Shown here: in pieces, positions 38,058 to 46,727 of the stretch | Position numbering within the stretch: position 1 is the stretch's first letter | Layout of the letters: each line of letters begins with the position of its first letter | NCBI RefSeq assembly: GCF_000230555.1 | Contig: NC_016078.1 | Location: forward strand, 3,309,001-3,373,000 | DNA length: 64,000 nt | Source of the DNA: Pelagibacterium halotolerans B2 | GTDB lineage: Bacteria > Pseudomonadota > Alphaproteobacteria > Rhizobiales > Devosiaceae | Direction: 5' to 3' | Made by a program: the position numbers and the translations under genes | The notes under the pieces: generated by a model | The model's input: the letters and a program-made list of their open reading frames with translations, nothing else | What the model was told of the DNA's origin: nothing | Database searches by the model: none

Positions 38058-39638
38058 CTAAGCCGCCAGCCCGCGATCCTTGGTCGCCATGAACACAAGC
38101 TCGGGAAAATCCTTGGCGCAGCGGTCGATTTCCCATTGGCTGGGCGCCAGAAACACCGGGTCGCCATAGCGGTCCTCGGCAATGTTCAATCGATGCAGCG
38201 CCGCGAATTTGTCGAACTGGGCCTTGTCGTTGACCTTGACCCAGCGCGCCGTCACATATTGTGCCGGCTCGATCCGGATGGGCACCGAATACTCAGCCGC
38301 CGCGCGGCTGGTCAAAACTTCGAGCTGCAGCGGACCGACAGCGCCCACATAATAGCCCGAGCCCAGCGTCGGCTTGAAAACCTGCACCACGCCCTCTTCG
38401 GCCAGATCGTTGAGCGCCTTGGCCAATTGCTTGGTTTTCGAAGCATCGGACAGATGCACGCGGCGCAGCAGTTCGGGCGCGAAATTGGGGATCCCTGTCA
38501 CCGTCACATCGGGCCCCTCGGTCAGCGTGTCGCCCACCGAAAGCGTGCCGTGATTGGGAATGCCCACGACGTCCCCGGCCACCGCCTCATCGGCCAATTC
38601 GCGCTCGCGCGCGAAAAAGAACATCGGGTTGGCGACCTTCAAATCCTTGCCCGTGCGCACGTTTTTAAGCCGCATGCCGCGCTTGAGCGTCCCCGATGCC
38701 ACGCGCACAAAGGCCACGCGGTCGCGGTGGTTGGGGTCCATATTCGCCTGCACCTTGAAAACGAACCCCGTGCACGCCGCCATGGACGGGTCCACCGGTT
38801 CGGGCCGTGCCGGCTGGGTGCGCGGCTCGGGCGCAAACCGGCACACAGCTTCGAGCAATTCGCGCACGCCGATCGATTTGAGCGCCGAGCCGAAATAGAC
38901 CGGCGTCAACGTGCCCTCTTCGAACGCTGCCTGGTCGAAATTGGGCAGCGATCCGCTGGCCAGTTCAAGCCCCTCCATCGAGGCGGCGATCTGCTGGTTC
39001 TGCGTATCGGCAAACCGCCCCGCCAATGCCTCGATGCCCGGCGCCTCGGCCTCCGGCTTGCCCTCGGTCGAAATGAACCGCCCGTGCTCGAGATCGATAA
39101 GCCCATTGAAATCGACGCCAGCGCCCACCGGCCACATCATCGGCGCCGTGTCGAGCGCCAGGGTTTCCATGATCTCGTCGAGGATTTCCAGCGTATCGCG
39201 CGCTTCGCGGTCGATCTTGTTGACGAAGGTGATGATCGGGATGTCGCGCAGCCGGCACACCTCGAACAGTTTGCGCGTCTGCGCCTCGATGCCCTTGGCC
39301 GCGTCGATCACCATGATCGCCGAATCGACCGCCGTCAGCGTGCGATAGGTGTCTTCGGAAAAATCCGCGTGGCCCGGCGTATCCAGAAGGTTCAGCGTCA
39401 GGCCGTCATGTTCGAACGTCATCACCGATGAGGTAATCGAAATGCCGCGTTTTTGCTCGATCTCCATCCAGTCCGAGCGCGTCCGCCGCCGCTCGCCGCG
39501 CTCTTTCACCTCGCCCGCCAGATGGATGGCGCCGGAATTGAGCAGCAGTTTTTCGGTCAGCGTCGTCTTGCCCGCGTCCGGGTGCGAAATGATCGCGAAG
39601 GTACGGCGGCTCTTGTAACCGGTGGACTCAAGGCTCAC
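38058..39638 (-). CDS. prfC: Peptide chain release factor 3
   Basis: Translational GTPase that recycles RF1/RF2. 526 aa from a GTG at 39638 with GGAG 10 nt upstream; a TTG ten codons further up has no such site. G1 is ISHPDAGKTTLTEKLL, then RRTRSDWMEIEQKRGISITSSVM (switch II region precursor), G3 DTPGHADFSEDTYRTLTAVDSAIMVID, and G4 TFVNKIDRE. The C-terminal LGSGYYVGAVGPLQLEVL and VFLAPSQWEIDR fit RF3. It stands alone; MFS is divergent. Confidence 0.95.
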   Translation of the reverse strand: MSLESTGYKSRRTFAIISHPDAGKTTLTEKLLLNSGAIHLAGEVKERGERRRTRSDWMEIEQKRGISITSSVMTFEHDGLTLNLLDTPGHADFSEDTYRTLTAVDSAIMVIDAAKGIEAQTRKLFEVCRLRDIPIITFVNKIDREARDTLEILDEIMETLALDTAPMMWPVGAGVDFNGLIDLEHGRFISTEGKPEAEAPGIEALAGRFADTQNQQIAASMEGLELASGSLPNFDQAAFEEGTLTPVYFGSALKSIGVRELLEAVCRFAPEPRTQPARPEPVDPSMAACTGFVFKVQANMDPNHRDRVAFVRVASGTLKRGMRLKNVRTGKDLKVANPMFFFARERELADEAVAGDVVGIPNHGTLSVGDTLTEGPDVTVTGIPNFAPELLRRVHLSDASKTKQLAKALNDLAEEGVVQVFKPTLGSGYYVGAVGPLQLEVLTSRAAAEYSVPIRIEPAQYVTARWVKVNDKAQFDKFAALHRLNIAEDRYGDPVFLAPSQWEIDRCAKDFPELVFMATKDRGLAA

Positions 39639-39785
39639 GAGGGCAAATCTCCGGGGAAAGGAAGGCAATCGTCGGACCTATATGGTCCGCGCGCCTGACT
39701 ATACCAAATCGTCTCCCCTAAAAAGCCCTTTGCTTTTTGCTGGACAGGGCAGCGAACGCAATTTACCAAGTAATAGCTTGTTTAA

Positions 39786-41174
39786 ATGAGTCCCGCCATG
39801 ACTGACGCTGTCTCCGGATGGTCCGCCATCATCTCCCCGCGCTATCTTGGCGCCACGATCACGCTGTGCCTCGGCGTCGCGCTCCTGGCGTTCAACGGCT
39901 TTCTGGTGTCCACCGCCCTGCCGACCGCGGTCGATGAGCTTGGCGGCGTGGCGCTGCTCTCCTGGGCAACCACTGTCTTTCTTGTGTTCGCCATCATGGG
40001 CGGCGCCGGTGCCGCGCTGCTCAAGGGGAGGCTGGGCGCCCGCATGGCGCTGATCGCCGCCGCCTCGGTGTTCCTTGTCGGCTCGCTCCTCGCCGCAATC
40101 GCCGGGTCCATGCCCGAACTGCTTGTCGGCCGCGCCCTTCAGGGGCTGGGCGAAGGCATCGTCGCGGCCATATGCTACGCCCTGATCCCGGAACTTTTCC
40201 CCTCCGCTTTGGTGCCAAAAGTGTTCGGCGCCGAATCGGTGGTCTGGGCGTTGGCCGCCTTTGGCGGTCCGGTGCTCTCGGGCACCTTGACCGAAAGCCT
40301 CTCCTGGCGCGCCGCCTTTGCCGTCAACCTGCCCATCGGCGCCATCTTCATCGGTCTCGTTCTCATGATCGTGCCGCCCGGCCTGCGGGAAAAATCCACA
40401 GGACGCCTGCCCATCATCCGCCTGCTGTTGATCGGCGCCGCCATCATGGCCGTCTCGGTCGGCGGCCTGCTCTCGTCGCCCCTTCTCACGGGCCTGTGCC
40501 TCCTGGTCGCGGGTGCAACGCTGTTCGCCGTCATTGCCCGTGATCGCACCGCTCCCACCCCGCTCTTCCCCACCAACGCCTTCCGCTTCGATGATGTGGT
40601 GGGCGCCGGGCTCTGGGTGATCCTCCTCATGCCGCTGGCCCAGGCCGGATCGGCCGTATTCCTTGTCTATGCGCTGCAAAACATCTTCGGTTTCGGCCCG
40701 ACCTTGGCGGGCGTCATCGGCGCCGTCATGGCCATCACCTGGTCCAGTACTGCGATCCTTGTCGCGAACGTCCCCGAAACCACAAGACCGGCCCTGATCC
40801 GCCTTGGCCCCATCCTGCTCGTTGCCGGTCTCGTGCTGCTCGGCCTCGCTTTTGCCACCGGCCAGCTTCCGCTGGTCATCCTGGCTCAAATCCTCATCGG
40901 CGCGGCCTATGGCACTTCCTGGGCCTATACCAGCCAGACCATCATGGAAGCGGCCCGCCCCGGCGAACGCGACAGGGCCTCGGCCCTTTTGCCCACCATC
41001 CAGTCGGCGGGTTACGGCATCGGCGCGGCCATCGCCGGCCTCATCGCCAACACCGCCGGAATCGCCTCGGCCCAAACCGCCCAGCAATTGACGACCGCGC
41101 TCGTCATAACCTTTGCCCTCTGCGCCGTTCTGTCCCTGCCCGCAGCCGCCGCCGCCCGCGCGATGACCCGGTAA
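39786..41174 (+). CDS. Major facilitator superfamily transporter (drug efflux type)
   Basis: 462 aa, hydrophobic throughout with about 12-14 helices. FLVSTALPTAVDELGG in helix 1 and VGRALQGLGEGIVAAICYALIPELFP (motif B/C-like) near residue 115 resemble DHA2-type multidrug exporters. No strong ribosome-binding site precedes the ATG at 39786; the ATG four codons later is an alternative. Substrate unknown. It ends just before the inverted pair of parS-like motifs. Confidence 0.85.
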   Translation: MSPAMTDAVSGWSAIISPRYLGATITLCLGVALLAFNGFLVSTALPTAVDELGGVALLSWATTVFLVFAIMGGAGAALLKGRLGARMALIAAASVFLVGSLLAAIAGSMPELLVGRALQGLGEGIVAAICYALIPELFPSALVPKVFGAESVVWALAAFGGPVLSGTLTESLSWRAAFAVNLPIGAIFIGLVLMIVPPGLREKSTGRLPIIRLLLIGAAIMAVSVGGLLSSPLLTGLCLLVAGATLFAVIARDRTAPTPLFPTNAFRFDDVVGAGLWVILLMPLAQAGSAVFLVYALQNIFGFGPTLAGVIGAVMAITWSSTAILVANVPETTRPALIRLGPILLVAGLVLLGLAFATGQLPLVILAQILIGAAYGTSWAYTSQTIMEAARPGERDRASALLPTIQSAGYGIGAAIAGLIANTAGIASAQTAQQLTTALVITFALCAVLSLPAAAAARAMTR

Positions 41175-41178
41175 AAAG

Positions 41179-41219
41179 GGATTCACGTGAAGCAAATCGG
41201 GAATGCTTCACGTGAATCA
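41179..41219. promoter_or_regulatory. Inverted pair of parS-like motifs, also a possible terminator
   Basis: GATTCACGTGAAGCA (41180-41194), 9-nt spacer, TGCTTCACGTGAATC (41204-41218): a perfect 15-bp inverted repeat whose arms are each near-palindromic CACGTG sites with GANTC ends. A-runs on the left and right give T-runs on the minus strand, so it could also terminate the convergent aceA. It lies five bases after the MFS stop. Confidence 0.75.
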
Positions 41220-41266
41220 AAAAACCGGGGATAAACATTGGCGCGTTTGCCCCCGGCCCGTTCGGA

Positions 41267-42562
41267 TCAGTGGAACTGCGCAGTCTCGGTCGAGCCCGCC
41301 ATGGCGGTGGTCGAACTCGACCCGCCGCTCACTGCGGTCGCCACAGCGTCGAAATAGCTCGTGCCCACTTCGCGCTGATGCCGCGTGGCCGTAAACCCAT
41401 CCTTCTCGGCGGCGAATTCGGCTTGTTGCAGTTGGGAATAGGCGGCCATGCCCCGGTCCTTGTACCCGCGCGCCAGATTGAACGTGGTGAGCGAAAGATT
41501 GTGGAAACCGGCCAGGGTGATGAACTGGTATTTATACCCCATCGCCCCCAGCTCGCGCTGGAACGCGGCCATATCCGCCTCGCCCATATATTTTGCCCAG
41601 TTGAACGAGGGCGAGCAATTATACGCCAGCATCTGGTCGGGATAGTCTTTGCGGATCGCTTCGGCGAACCGCTTTGCGTCCTCGAGATTCGGTGTCGAGG
41701 TTTCGCACCAGATCAGATCCGCATAGGGCGCATAGGCCAGCCCGCGCGCAATCGCCGCCTCGAAGCCGCCCTTGAGACGATAAAACCCTTCTTCCGTGCG
41801 CTCGCCGGTAATGAACGGCGCATCGTATTCATCCACATCGGATGTGATGAGCTGCGCCGCCTCGGCGTCGGTGCGCGCCATGATCAGCGTGGGGACGCCC
41901 ATAACGTCCGCTGCCAGCCGTGCCGCGTTCAGGGTGCGCACAAAGGTCCGGGTCGGCACCAGAACCTTGCCACCCAGATGGCCGCATTTCTTCTCGCTGG
42001 CCAACTGGTCCTCGAAATGGACCGCTGCCGCGCCCGCCTCGATCATCGCTTTCATCAATTCGAACACATTGAGTGCCCCGCCGAACCCGGCTTCCGCATC
42101 GGCGATGATGGGCACGAAATAGTCGGTGTCGGCGTCCGATTTGCCCTCAAAGCGCTCCATGGTCTGGATCTGGTCGGCCCGTTGCAGAGCCTTGTTGATG
42201 CGCCTGACCACCGAGGGCACCGAATCGACAGGATAAAGCGACTGGTCGGGATACATGTTGCCCGATGAATTGGCGTCCGCCGCCACCTGCCAGCCCGAAA
42301 GATAGATCGCCTTTAAACCCGCCTTGACCTGCTGAACCGCCTGGTTGCCGGTAAAGGTGCCCAGCGTGGGCACGAAATCCTCGCTGTGCAGCAATTCCCA
42401 CAGCCGCCGCGCGCCGTTCTCGGCCAGCGTATGCCGTACGGCCAAGCTGCCCGAAAGCCGCGCCACGTCGTCGGGCGTATAGTCGCGGGCAATGGTCTTC
42501 CAGCGATCCGGCGCCCATTCGGGTGCCTCGAAAGTCTGGGGGTCGGGTGATTTGTCGAGCAT
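41267..42562 (-). CDS. aceA: Isocitrate lyase
   Basis: Glyoxylate-shunt enzyme cleaving isocitrate to glyoxylate and succinate. 431 aa from the ATG at 42562 with GGAGGAG six bases upstream. [14 protein letters not shown] carries the catalytic Cys; [56 protein letters not shown] and [12 protein letters not shown] are typical. The size and form match the proteobacterial short isoform. It is preceded by a broken small gene and, divergently, by an XRE/IrrE-type regulator that likely controls it. Confidence 0.96.
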   Translation of the reverse strand: MLDKSPDPQTFEAPEWAPDRWKTIARDYTPDDVARLSGSLAVRHTLAENGARRLWELLHSEDFVPTLGTFTGNQAVQQVKAGLKAIYLSGWQVAADANSSGNMYPDQSLYPVDSVPSVVRRINKALQRADQIQTMERFEGKSDADTDYFVPIIADAEAGFGGALNVFELMKAMIEAGAAAVHFEDQLASEKKCGHLGGKVLVPTRTFVRTLNAARLAADVMGVPTLIMARTDAEAAQLITSDVDEYDAPFITGERTEEGFYRLKGGFEAAIARGLAYAPYADLIWCETSTPNLEDAKRFAEAIRKDYPDQMLAYNCSPSFNWAKYMGEADMAAFQRELGAMGYKYQFITLAGFHNLSLTTFNLARGYKDRGMAAYSQLQQAEFAAEKDGFTATRHQREVGTSYFDAVATAVSGGSSSTTAMAGSTETAQFH

Positions 42563-42607
42563 GAAATACTCCTCCTCAAAAGCTGGGTTTGCGCCATCGC
42601 GGGCGCT

Positions 42608-42658
42608 TCGGTGCTCCCTCTCCCTTGGGGGAGAGGGCTGGGGTGAGGGGCCTTGCGG
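42608..42658. repeat. CTCTCCC-type palindromic repeat, copy 1
   Basis: CTCCCTCTCCCTTGGGGGAG followed by AGGGCTGGGGTGAGGGGCC. The stem CTCTCCC/GGGAGAG and the GGGGTGAGG tail recur at 46651, 50745 and 57528. It separates the small gene from aceA. Confidence 0.8.
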
Positions 42659-42683
42659 CAAACGCGAACGAAGGTGGTCAGTG

Positions 42684-42906
42684 TCAGCCCCGCCGCGAAA
42701 AGGTAGCGGCAACCATCTGCGTGCCGCCGAACAGCGCTTCGCCGCCGGCCATTGTGAAGCTGTGCTTGCCGGCCCGGTGAACGATGGAATAGTCCCGCTC
42801 GGCGAGACCCTGGCTCCTGAAACTCTCCATCACCTCGGCCATCGATGGTGCAATGATGGTGAGTAAATTCTCCCCCGGCCGTATCGATTGTCTGATGAGC
42901 GCTCAT
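42684..42906 (-). pseudogene. Small gene upstream of aceA with an apparent one-base frameshift
   Basis: From the ATG at 42906 (AGGAG eight to nine bases upstream) the frame reads MSAHQTIDTAGG, then breaks. Dropping one G from the G5 run (C5 at 42872-42876 on plus) joins it to [20 protein letters not shown] and on to VAATFSRRG and a TGA at 42684: 73 aa in total. The 223-bp span is 74 codons plus one base. The protein family is not one I can name; its place directly before aceA suggests a glyoxylate-shunt partner. Sequencing error is equally possible. Confidence 0.6.
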
Positions 42907-43010
42907 GGCTGGTGTCTCCTGCTGGTGAGCACATCGGCGTGCTCGATTAAGTAAAGAATTGACAAAAGACCGCAAAAAGGCAAGAAAAGACATGAAATCA
43001 GCGTGTTAAG

Positions 43011-43068
43011 CTGTAAAGACTTGAAAAGTCGAAATCCGAAGATTGTAAAGGCTGTAAAGATTTACAGC
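43011..43068. promoter_or_regulatory. Repeated TGTAAAG motifs upstream of the ScfR-type regulator
   Basis: CTGTAAAG at 43011, TTGTAAAG at 43043, CTGTAAAG at 43052 and the inverted CTTTACAG-type TTTACAG at 43061 lie just before the regulator start. The last two form CTGTAAAGATTTACAG, a near-perfect inverted pair. They are plausible binding sites for the adjacent regulator and could control divergent aceA. Confidence 0.5.
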
Positions 43069-43082
43069 CGGGAGAAGGACAG

Positions 43083-44483
43083 ATGAACCAGCTCGATCTG
43101 CAGATCGGGGGCCGCATCAAGCGCTTGCGGCGGCAGAAATCGGTCAGCCAGGCTCAACTGGCCGAAGCGCTGGAGATTTCCGCGTCCTATCTCAATCTGA
43201 TCGAACACAATCGCCGCCGCATCACGGTGCCGCTCCTGTTTCGCGTCGCGGGCTATTTCGGGGTCGAACCGGGCGAACTGGCCGAAAGCGACGATGCGCG
43301 GCTCTCGGGCGACCTCATGGAAATGTTCGGCGACGATATCTTCGCCGATTCCGATCTGACCAACACCGATATCCGTGACCTGGCCACCCATCACCCCGCC
43401 GTCGGCCGCGCCGTTCTGAAGCTTTTCGACCAGTTGCGCCATCTCCAGGCGCCCAAATCGAGCGAGCCGGGCGAAACGCTCGCCACGGGCCACAACGTCG
43501 TCACCGAGGCGGTCTCCGATTTCCTGCAGGAAAACGCCAATTATTTTCCAACGCTGGAAACTGCCGCCGAACGCGTGCGCCACGATATCGACAATGCTTC
43601 GGACAGTTTCGAGGCCGGGCTCAAGGCCTATCTCTTCAATGTCTTCGGCATCGAGGCGCGGCTGGCCTCGCTCCCCCATGGCGTGGTGCGCCGGCTCGAG
43701 GACAATGGCCGCGTCCTCGCCGTCTCCGATACGCTCGAGCCCGAATCCGCCCTATTCGCCCTCGCCCAGCATCTGGCCCTGTTGATCGCCGATGGCGAAA
43801 TTCGCCACCTGATCGAACAGAGCACCCTGCCCCAGCCCGACAGCGTGGGTCTGACCCGCAATGTGCTGGCGTCCTATGTCGCCGCGGCTCTGGTGATGCC
43901 CTACGAGGAGTTTTTTCGCGCCTGCCGCGACACCCGCTACGATATCGAACGGCTGGCCCGCCGCTTCCGCGCCAGTTTCGAGCAGGTCTGCCACCGCATG
44001 ACCACGCTGCAGCGCCCGTCGATGAGCGGCATCCCGCTCCATCTTGTTCGCACCGATATCGCCGGCAACATCTCCAAGCGCTTTTCGCTTTCGGGCATCC
44101 ATATCCCGCGCCATTCGGGCGCCTGCCCGCGCTGGAACGTCTATGCGGCCTTCCTCAATCCCGGCCAGATCAATATTCAGTTGAGCCAGATGCCCGACGG
44201 CCAGCGCTATTTCTGCATAGCCAAAGCCATCGCCAAGGGCGGCCATTCCTACAGCGCCCCGCGCCGCCACATCGCCATCGGGCTCGGCTGCCACGTCTCG
44301 CACGCCTCGGCCATGATCTATGCCGACGGCATCGACCTTTCGGCCCCGGCCGGCGCCGTGCCCATCGGGGTGGGCTGCCGCATCTGCCCGCGCCAGGAAT
44401 GCGGCCAGCGCGCCCATCCCCCCGCCGACCATCGTTTTGCCACCGACGACACAAAGCGTATGGAAAATCTCTATATGCAGTAA
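43083..44483 (+). CDS. XRE/IrrE-type transcriptional regulator (RamB/ScfR family)
   Basis: 466 aa. HTH at residues ~7-62 (GGRIKRLRRQKSVSQAQLAEALEISASYLNLIEHNRR), a middle ImmA/IrrE-like peptidase-fold domain (LTRNVLASYVAAALVMPYEEFFRACRDTRYDIERLARRFRASFEQVCHRMTTL; a clear HExxH is not present), and a C-terminal DUF2083-like domain with Cys residues (GCRICPRQECGQRAHPP). RamB regulates aceA in Corynebacterium; this family is often annotated as short-chain fatty-acyl regulator. Its divergent position to aceA supports a similar role here. Confidence 0.85.
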   Translation: MNQLDLQIGGRIKRLRRQKSVSQAQLAEALEISASYLNLIEHNRRRITVPLLFRVAGYFGVEPGELAESDDARLSGDLMEMFGDDIFADSDLTNTDIRDLATHHPAVGRAVLKLFDQLRHLQAPKSSEPGETLATGHNVVTEAVSDFLQENANYFPTLETAAERVRHDIDNASDSFEAGLKAYLFNVFGIEARLASLPHGVVRRLEDNGRVLAVSDTLEPESALFALAQHLALLIADGEIRHLIEQSTLPQPDSVGLTRNVLASYVAAALVMPYEEFFRACRDTRYDIERLARRFRASFEQVCHRMTTLQRPSMSGIPLHLVRTDIAGNISKRFSLSGIHIPRHSGACPRWNVYAAFLNPGQINIQLSQMPDGQRYFCIAKAIAKGGHSYSAPRRHIAIGLGCHVSHASAMIYADGIDLSAPAGAVPIGVGCRICPRQECGQRAHPPADHRFATDDTKRMENLYMQ

Positions 44484-44558
44484 TGGCAGTCGGTCTGAAC
44501 CGGTTCGCCCCCTCGGGCGTTGGCTCGACAACCGCACAGTGAAAATACGGAGTGCATC

Positions 44559-44987
44559 ATGGAAATCCTTTATACAGCCCACGCAACGGCAAGCGGCGGC
44601 GGTCGCGAAGACGGCCATTCGAAAACCGATGATGGCAAGCTCGATGTGAAACTTTCGACACCCAAGGAAATGGGCGGCTCGGGCGGTGACGGCACCAATC
44701 CCGAACAGCTCTTTGCCACCGGCTATTCGGCCTGCTTCCTTGGTGCCATGCGCTTTGCTGCGGGTAAGGCCAAGGTCGATCTGCCCAAGGAAGCCACGGT
44801 TTCCGCCGATGTCGGCTTCGGCAAGCGCGACGATGGCGAGGGCTTTGGTCTGAAAGTCATCCTCACAGCGTCAGCGCCCGGCATCGATGCCGAAACGCTC
44901 AAGGATGTGATGGACAGGGCCCATATCGTCTGCCCCTATTCCCACGCCACGCGCGGCAATATCGAAGTCGAACTCAGACAGGCCTGA
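44559..44987 (+). CDS. Organic hydroperoxide resistance protein (Ohr/OsmC family)
   Basis: 142 aa thiol peroxidase that reduces organic hydroperoxides. The two redox cysteines are in ATGYSACFLGAM (about residue 60) and AHIVCPYSHATRGN (about 125), with the usual catalytic Arg downstream. Start at MEILYTAHATASGGG. No OhrR repressor gene is adjacent. It is followed by a strong hairpin shared with the convergent GH43 gene. Confidence 0.92.
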   Translation: MEILYTAHATASGGGREDGHSKTDDGKLDVKLSTPKEMGGSGGDGTNPEQLFATGYSACFLGAMRFAAGKAKVDLPKEATVSADVGFGKRDDGEGFGLKVILTASAPGIDAETLKDVMDRAHIVCPYSHATRGNIEVELRQA

Positions 44988-44998
44988 TGCCGAATAGC

Positions 44999-45026
44999 GC
45001 CGGCGGATTCACGTGAAACCGCCGGC
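44999..45026. terminator. Hairpin with embedded parS-like motif between ohr and the GH43 gene
   Basis: GCCGGCGG and CCGCCGGC form an 8-bp stem; inside is ATTCACGTGAAA, itself self-complementary. The 16-mer GGATTCACGTGAAACC (45005-45020) is a parS-like copy containing GATTC. It lies between convergent genes, so it can terminate both; T-runs are weak. Confidence 0.6.
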
Positions 45027-45039
45027 ATCGTTTGTGCAC

Positions 45040-46623
45040 TTACAGCGGCCGATAGACGAAATACGAAAATTCCGCCTCCCGCGCCGATCCGTTGAGGTCC
45101 TGCGCCGCCATGCCCACGAACGCCCCGGTAAAGCTGCCATGCTCGGCATCCCCGCCGCATTCGTCCGACAGGATCGAGGCGTCGAGTTCGGGCCCGATCT
45201 TCTGCCAGTCGTTGCCCCCCTGCGCATAAAGATACTGCAGTTTCGAGTTCTCCACCCGCATCTTCATGCGCACCGGCCCGGCCCCAACCGGCACGGGATC
45301 GATCCAGTAGGTCAGCGTTCCATCCGGGTGCGAGACGACCGACGAAAAGATGTTGAGTTCGCGGCCTCCGTCCGGGTTGGCGGTCAGGTGCAGATAGTGG
45401 AAATTGTAGCGTCCGTAATATCCGGTCAGCCCGGCCATTTCCCGCTCGTCGCGCGGATCGAAGTGCACTTCGGTCTCCGCCTCGAAATCGAAATGTTGCT
45501 GCCGCCGCGCCACCAGCGCCTGCTCGAACCACGAGCCGATCGATTCCCGCCCGATCAGCGTCAGCTTGCCGCCCTCGAGCCTGAAAATCCGTTCCGGCTC
45601 GGGCGTCCGCAGCCATTGAAAATCGATATGCAGATCACCGTCGAACCGATAGCGCCGCTCCGCGTCGAACCCGGCCTGGTCGTAAGTCCCCGGCACATCG
45701 ACCTCTGACGCGGGCAAATTCGTGCCGCCCACCAGGTACAGCCACCCGTCCTCACGCCATTCGCATTTCTGCAGCGCCGTCTCGCGCCCGAGCACGCACC
45801 GCCGCTTCTGGGTCGTCGGCCGGCCGGTCAGATGCACGAGATAGGTCTCGCCATCGGGCGTCTCGACGATGTCGCCATGCCCGGCCCGTTGCAGCGGGTT
45901 CAGGGGATCGTCCTTGGCCGTCACCAGATACATGTCCGGATGCAACTCATAGGGCCCGTCGATCGTGCGCGACCGCGCCAGCGTTGCAGCGTGCTCATAT
46001 CCCGTCCCGCCCTCGGCGGTCAAAAGGTAGTACCAGCCATCGCGCTTATAGAGATGTGGGCCCTCGACCAGTTTGAGCGGCGAGCCTTTGAAGATGTTTT
46101 TCCGCTCACCGATCAGCCTGCCGGCTACCGGGTCGAACTCCTGCAACGCAATCCCGGCAAACCGGTGATATCCCTCCCGGTGGTCCCACAGCATGTTGAC
46201 GAACCATTTTTTCCCGTCATCGTCATGAAACAGCGACGGGTCGAACCCCGATGAATTGACATAGGTGGGGTCCGACCACGGCCCGGTGATCGCATCGGCC
46301 GTCACGATGTAATTATGCGCATCCTTGAAATTGCCGTCCTTGCGCTTGACGTCGGTATAGACCAGCCAGAATTTGTTCCCGTCATGGGTAAGACACGGCG
46401 CCCAGATGCCGCACGAATCGGGGTTCCCCCGCATGTCGAGCTGGCTCTTGCGCGTAAGCGGCCGGGTCAGGAGCTCCCAGTTTGCAAGGTCTTTGGAATG
46501 ATGGATCTGCACCCCGGGAAACCACTCGAAGGTCGAGGTGGCGATATAATAATCCTCCCCGACCCGCAGGATCGAGGGATCGGGATTGAACCCCGGCAGA
46601 ATCGGGTTTTGGCGAATGGGCAT
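45040..46623 (-). CDS. GH43 beta-xylosidase / alpha-arabinofuranosidase
   Basis: 527 aa from the ATG at 46623 (GGAGGAG five bases upstream). N-terminal five-bladed propeller: NPILPGFNPDPSILRVGEDYYIATSTFEWFPGVQIHHSKDL with the catalytic base Asp, then SGFDPSLFHDDDGK (pKa-modulating Asp) and VEGPHLYKRDGWYYLLTAEGG with the acid Glu. A C-terminal beta-sandwich follows, as in Selenomonas-type xylosidases. No signal peptide, so it acts on imported xylo-oligosaccharides. It is downstream of xylB-xylA in the same direction. Confidence 0.92.
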   Translation of the reverse strand: MPIRQNPILPGFNPDPSILRVGEDYYIATSTFEWFPGVQIHHSKDLANWELLTRPLTRKSQLDMRGNPDSCGIWAPCLTHDGNKFWLVYTDVKRKDGNFKDAHNYIVTADAITGPWSDPTYVNSSGFDPSLFHDDDGKKWFVNMLWDHREGYHRFAGIALQEFDPVAGRLIGERKNIFKGSPLKLVEGPHLYKRDGWYYLLTAEGGTGYEHAATLARSRTIDGPYELHPDMYLVTAKDDPLNPLQRAGHGDIVETPDGETYLVHLTGRPTTQKRRCVLGRETALQKCEWREDGWLYLVGGTNLPASEVDVPGTYDQAGFDAERRYRFDGDLHIDFQWLRTPEPERIFRLEGGKLTLIGRESIGSWFEQALVARRQQHFDFEAETEVHFDPRDEREMAGLTGYYGRYNFHYLHLTANPDGGRELNIFSSVVSHPDGTLTYWIDPVPVGAGPVRMKMRVENSKLQYLYAQGGNDWQKIGPELDASILSDECGGDAEHGSFTGAFVGMAAQDLNGSAREAEFSYFVYRPL

Positions 46624-46650
46624 TGGGTCTCCTCCCAAAATTCGGAGAAA

Positions 46651-46718
46651 GGCCCCCTCACCGCCCTGCCGGGCACCCTCCTCCCAAAGGAGAGGGCCGG
46701 GGTGAGGGGGCCTTCCTT
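46651..46718. repeat. CTCTCCC-type palindromic repeat, copy 2
   Basis: GGCCCCCTCACCGCCCTGCC then CTCCTCCCAAAGGAGAGGGCCG and GGTGAGGGGGCC. It is a large inverted repeat (GGCCCCCTCACC with GGTGAGGGGGCC) between xylA and the GH43 gene. Confidence 0.85.
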
Positions 46719-46727
46719 CCTTAGTTC

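Noticed and set aside
38058..38182. Minus-strand frames at 37793-38182 downstream of prfC
   Set aside because: Proline/arginine-rich readings of repeat DNA with no start-site or family support.
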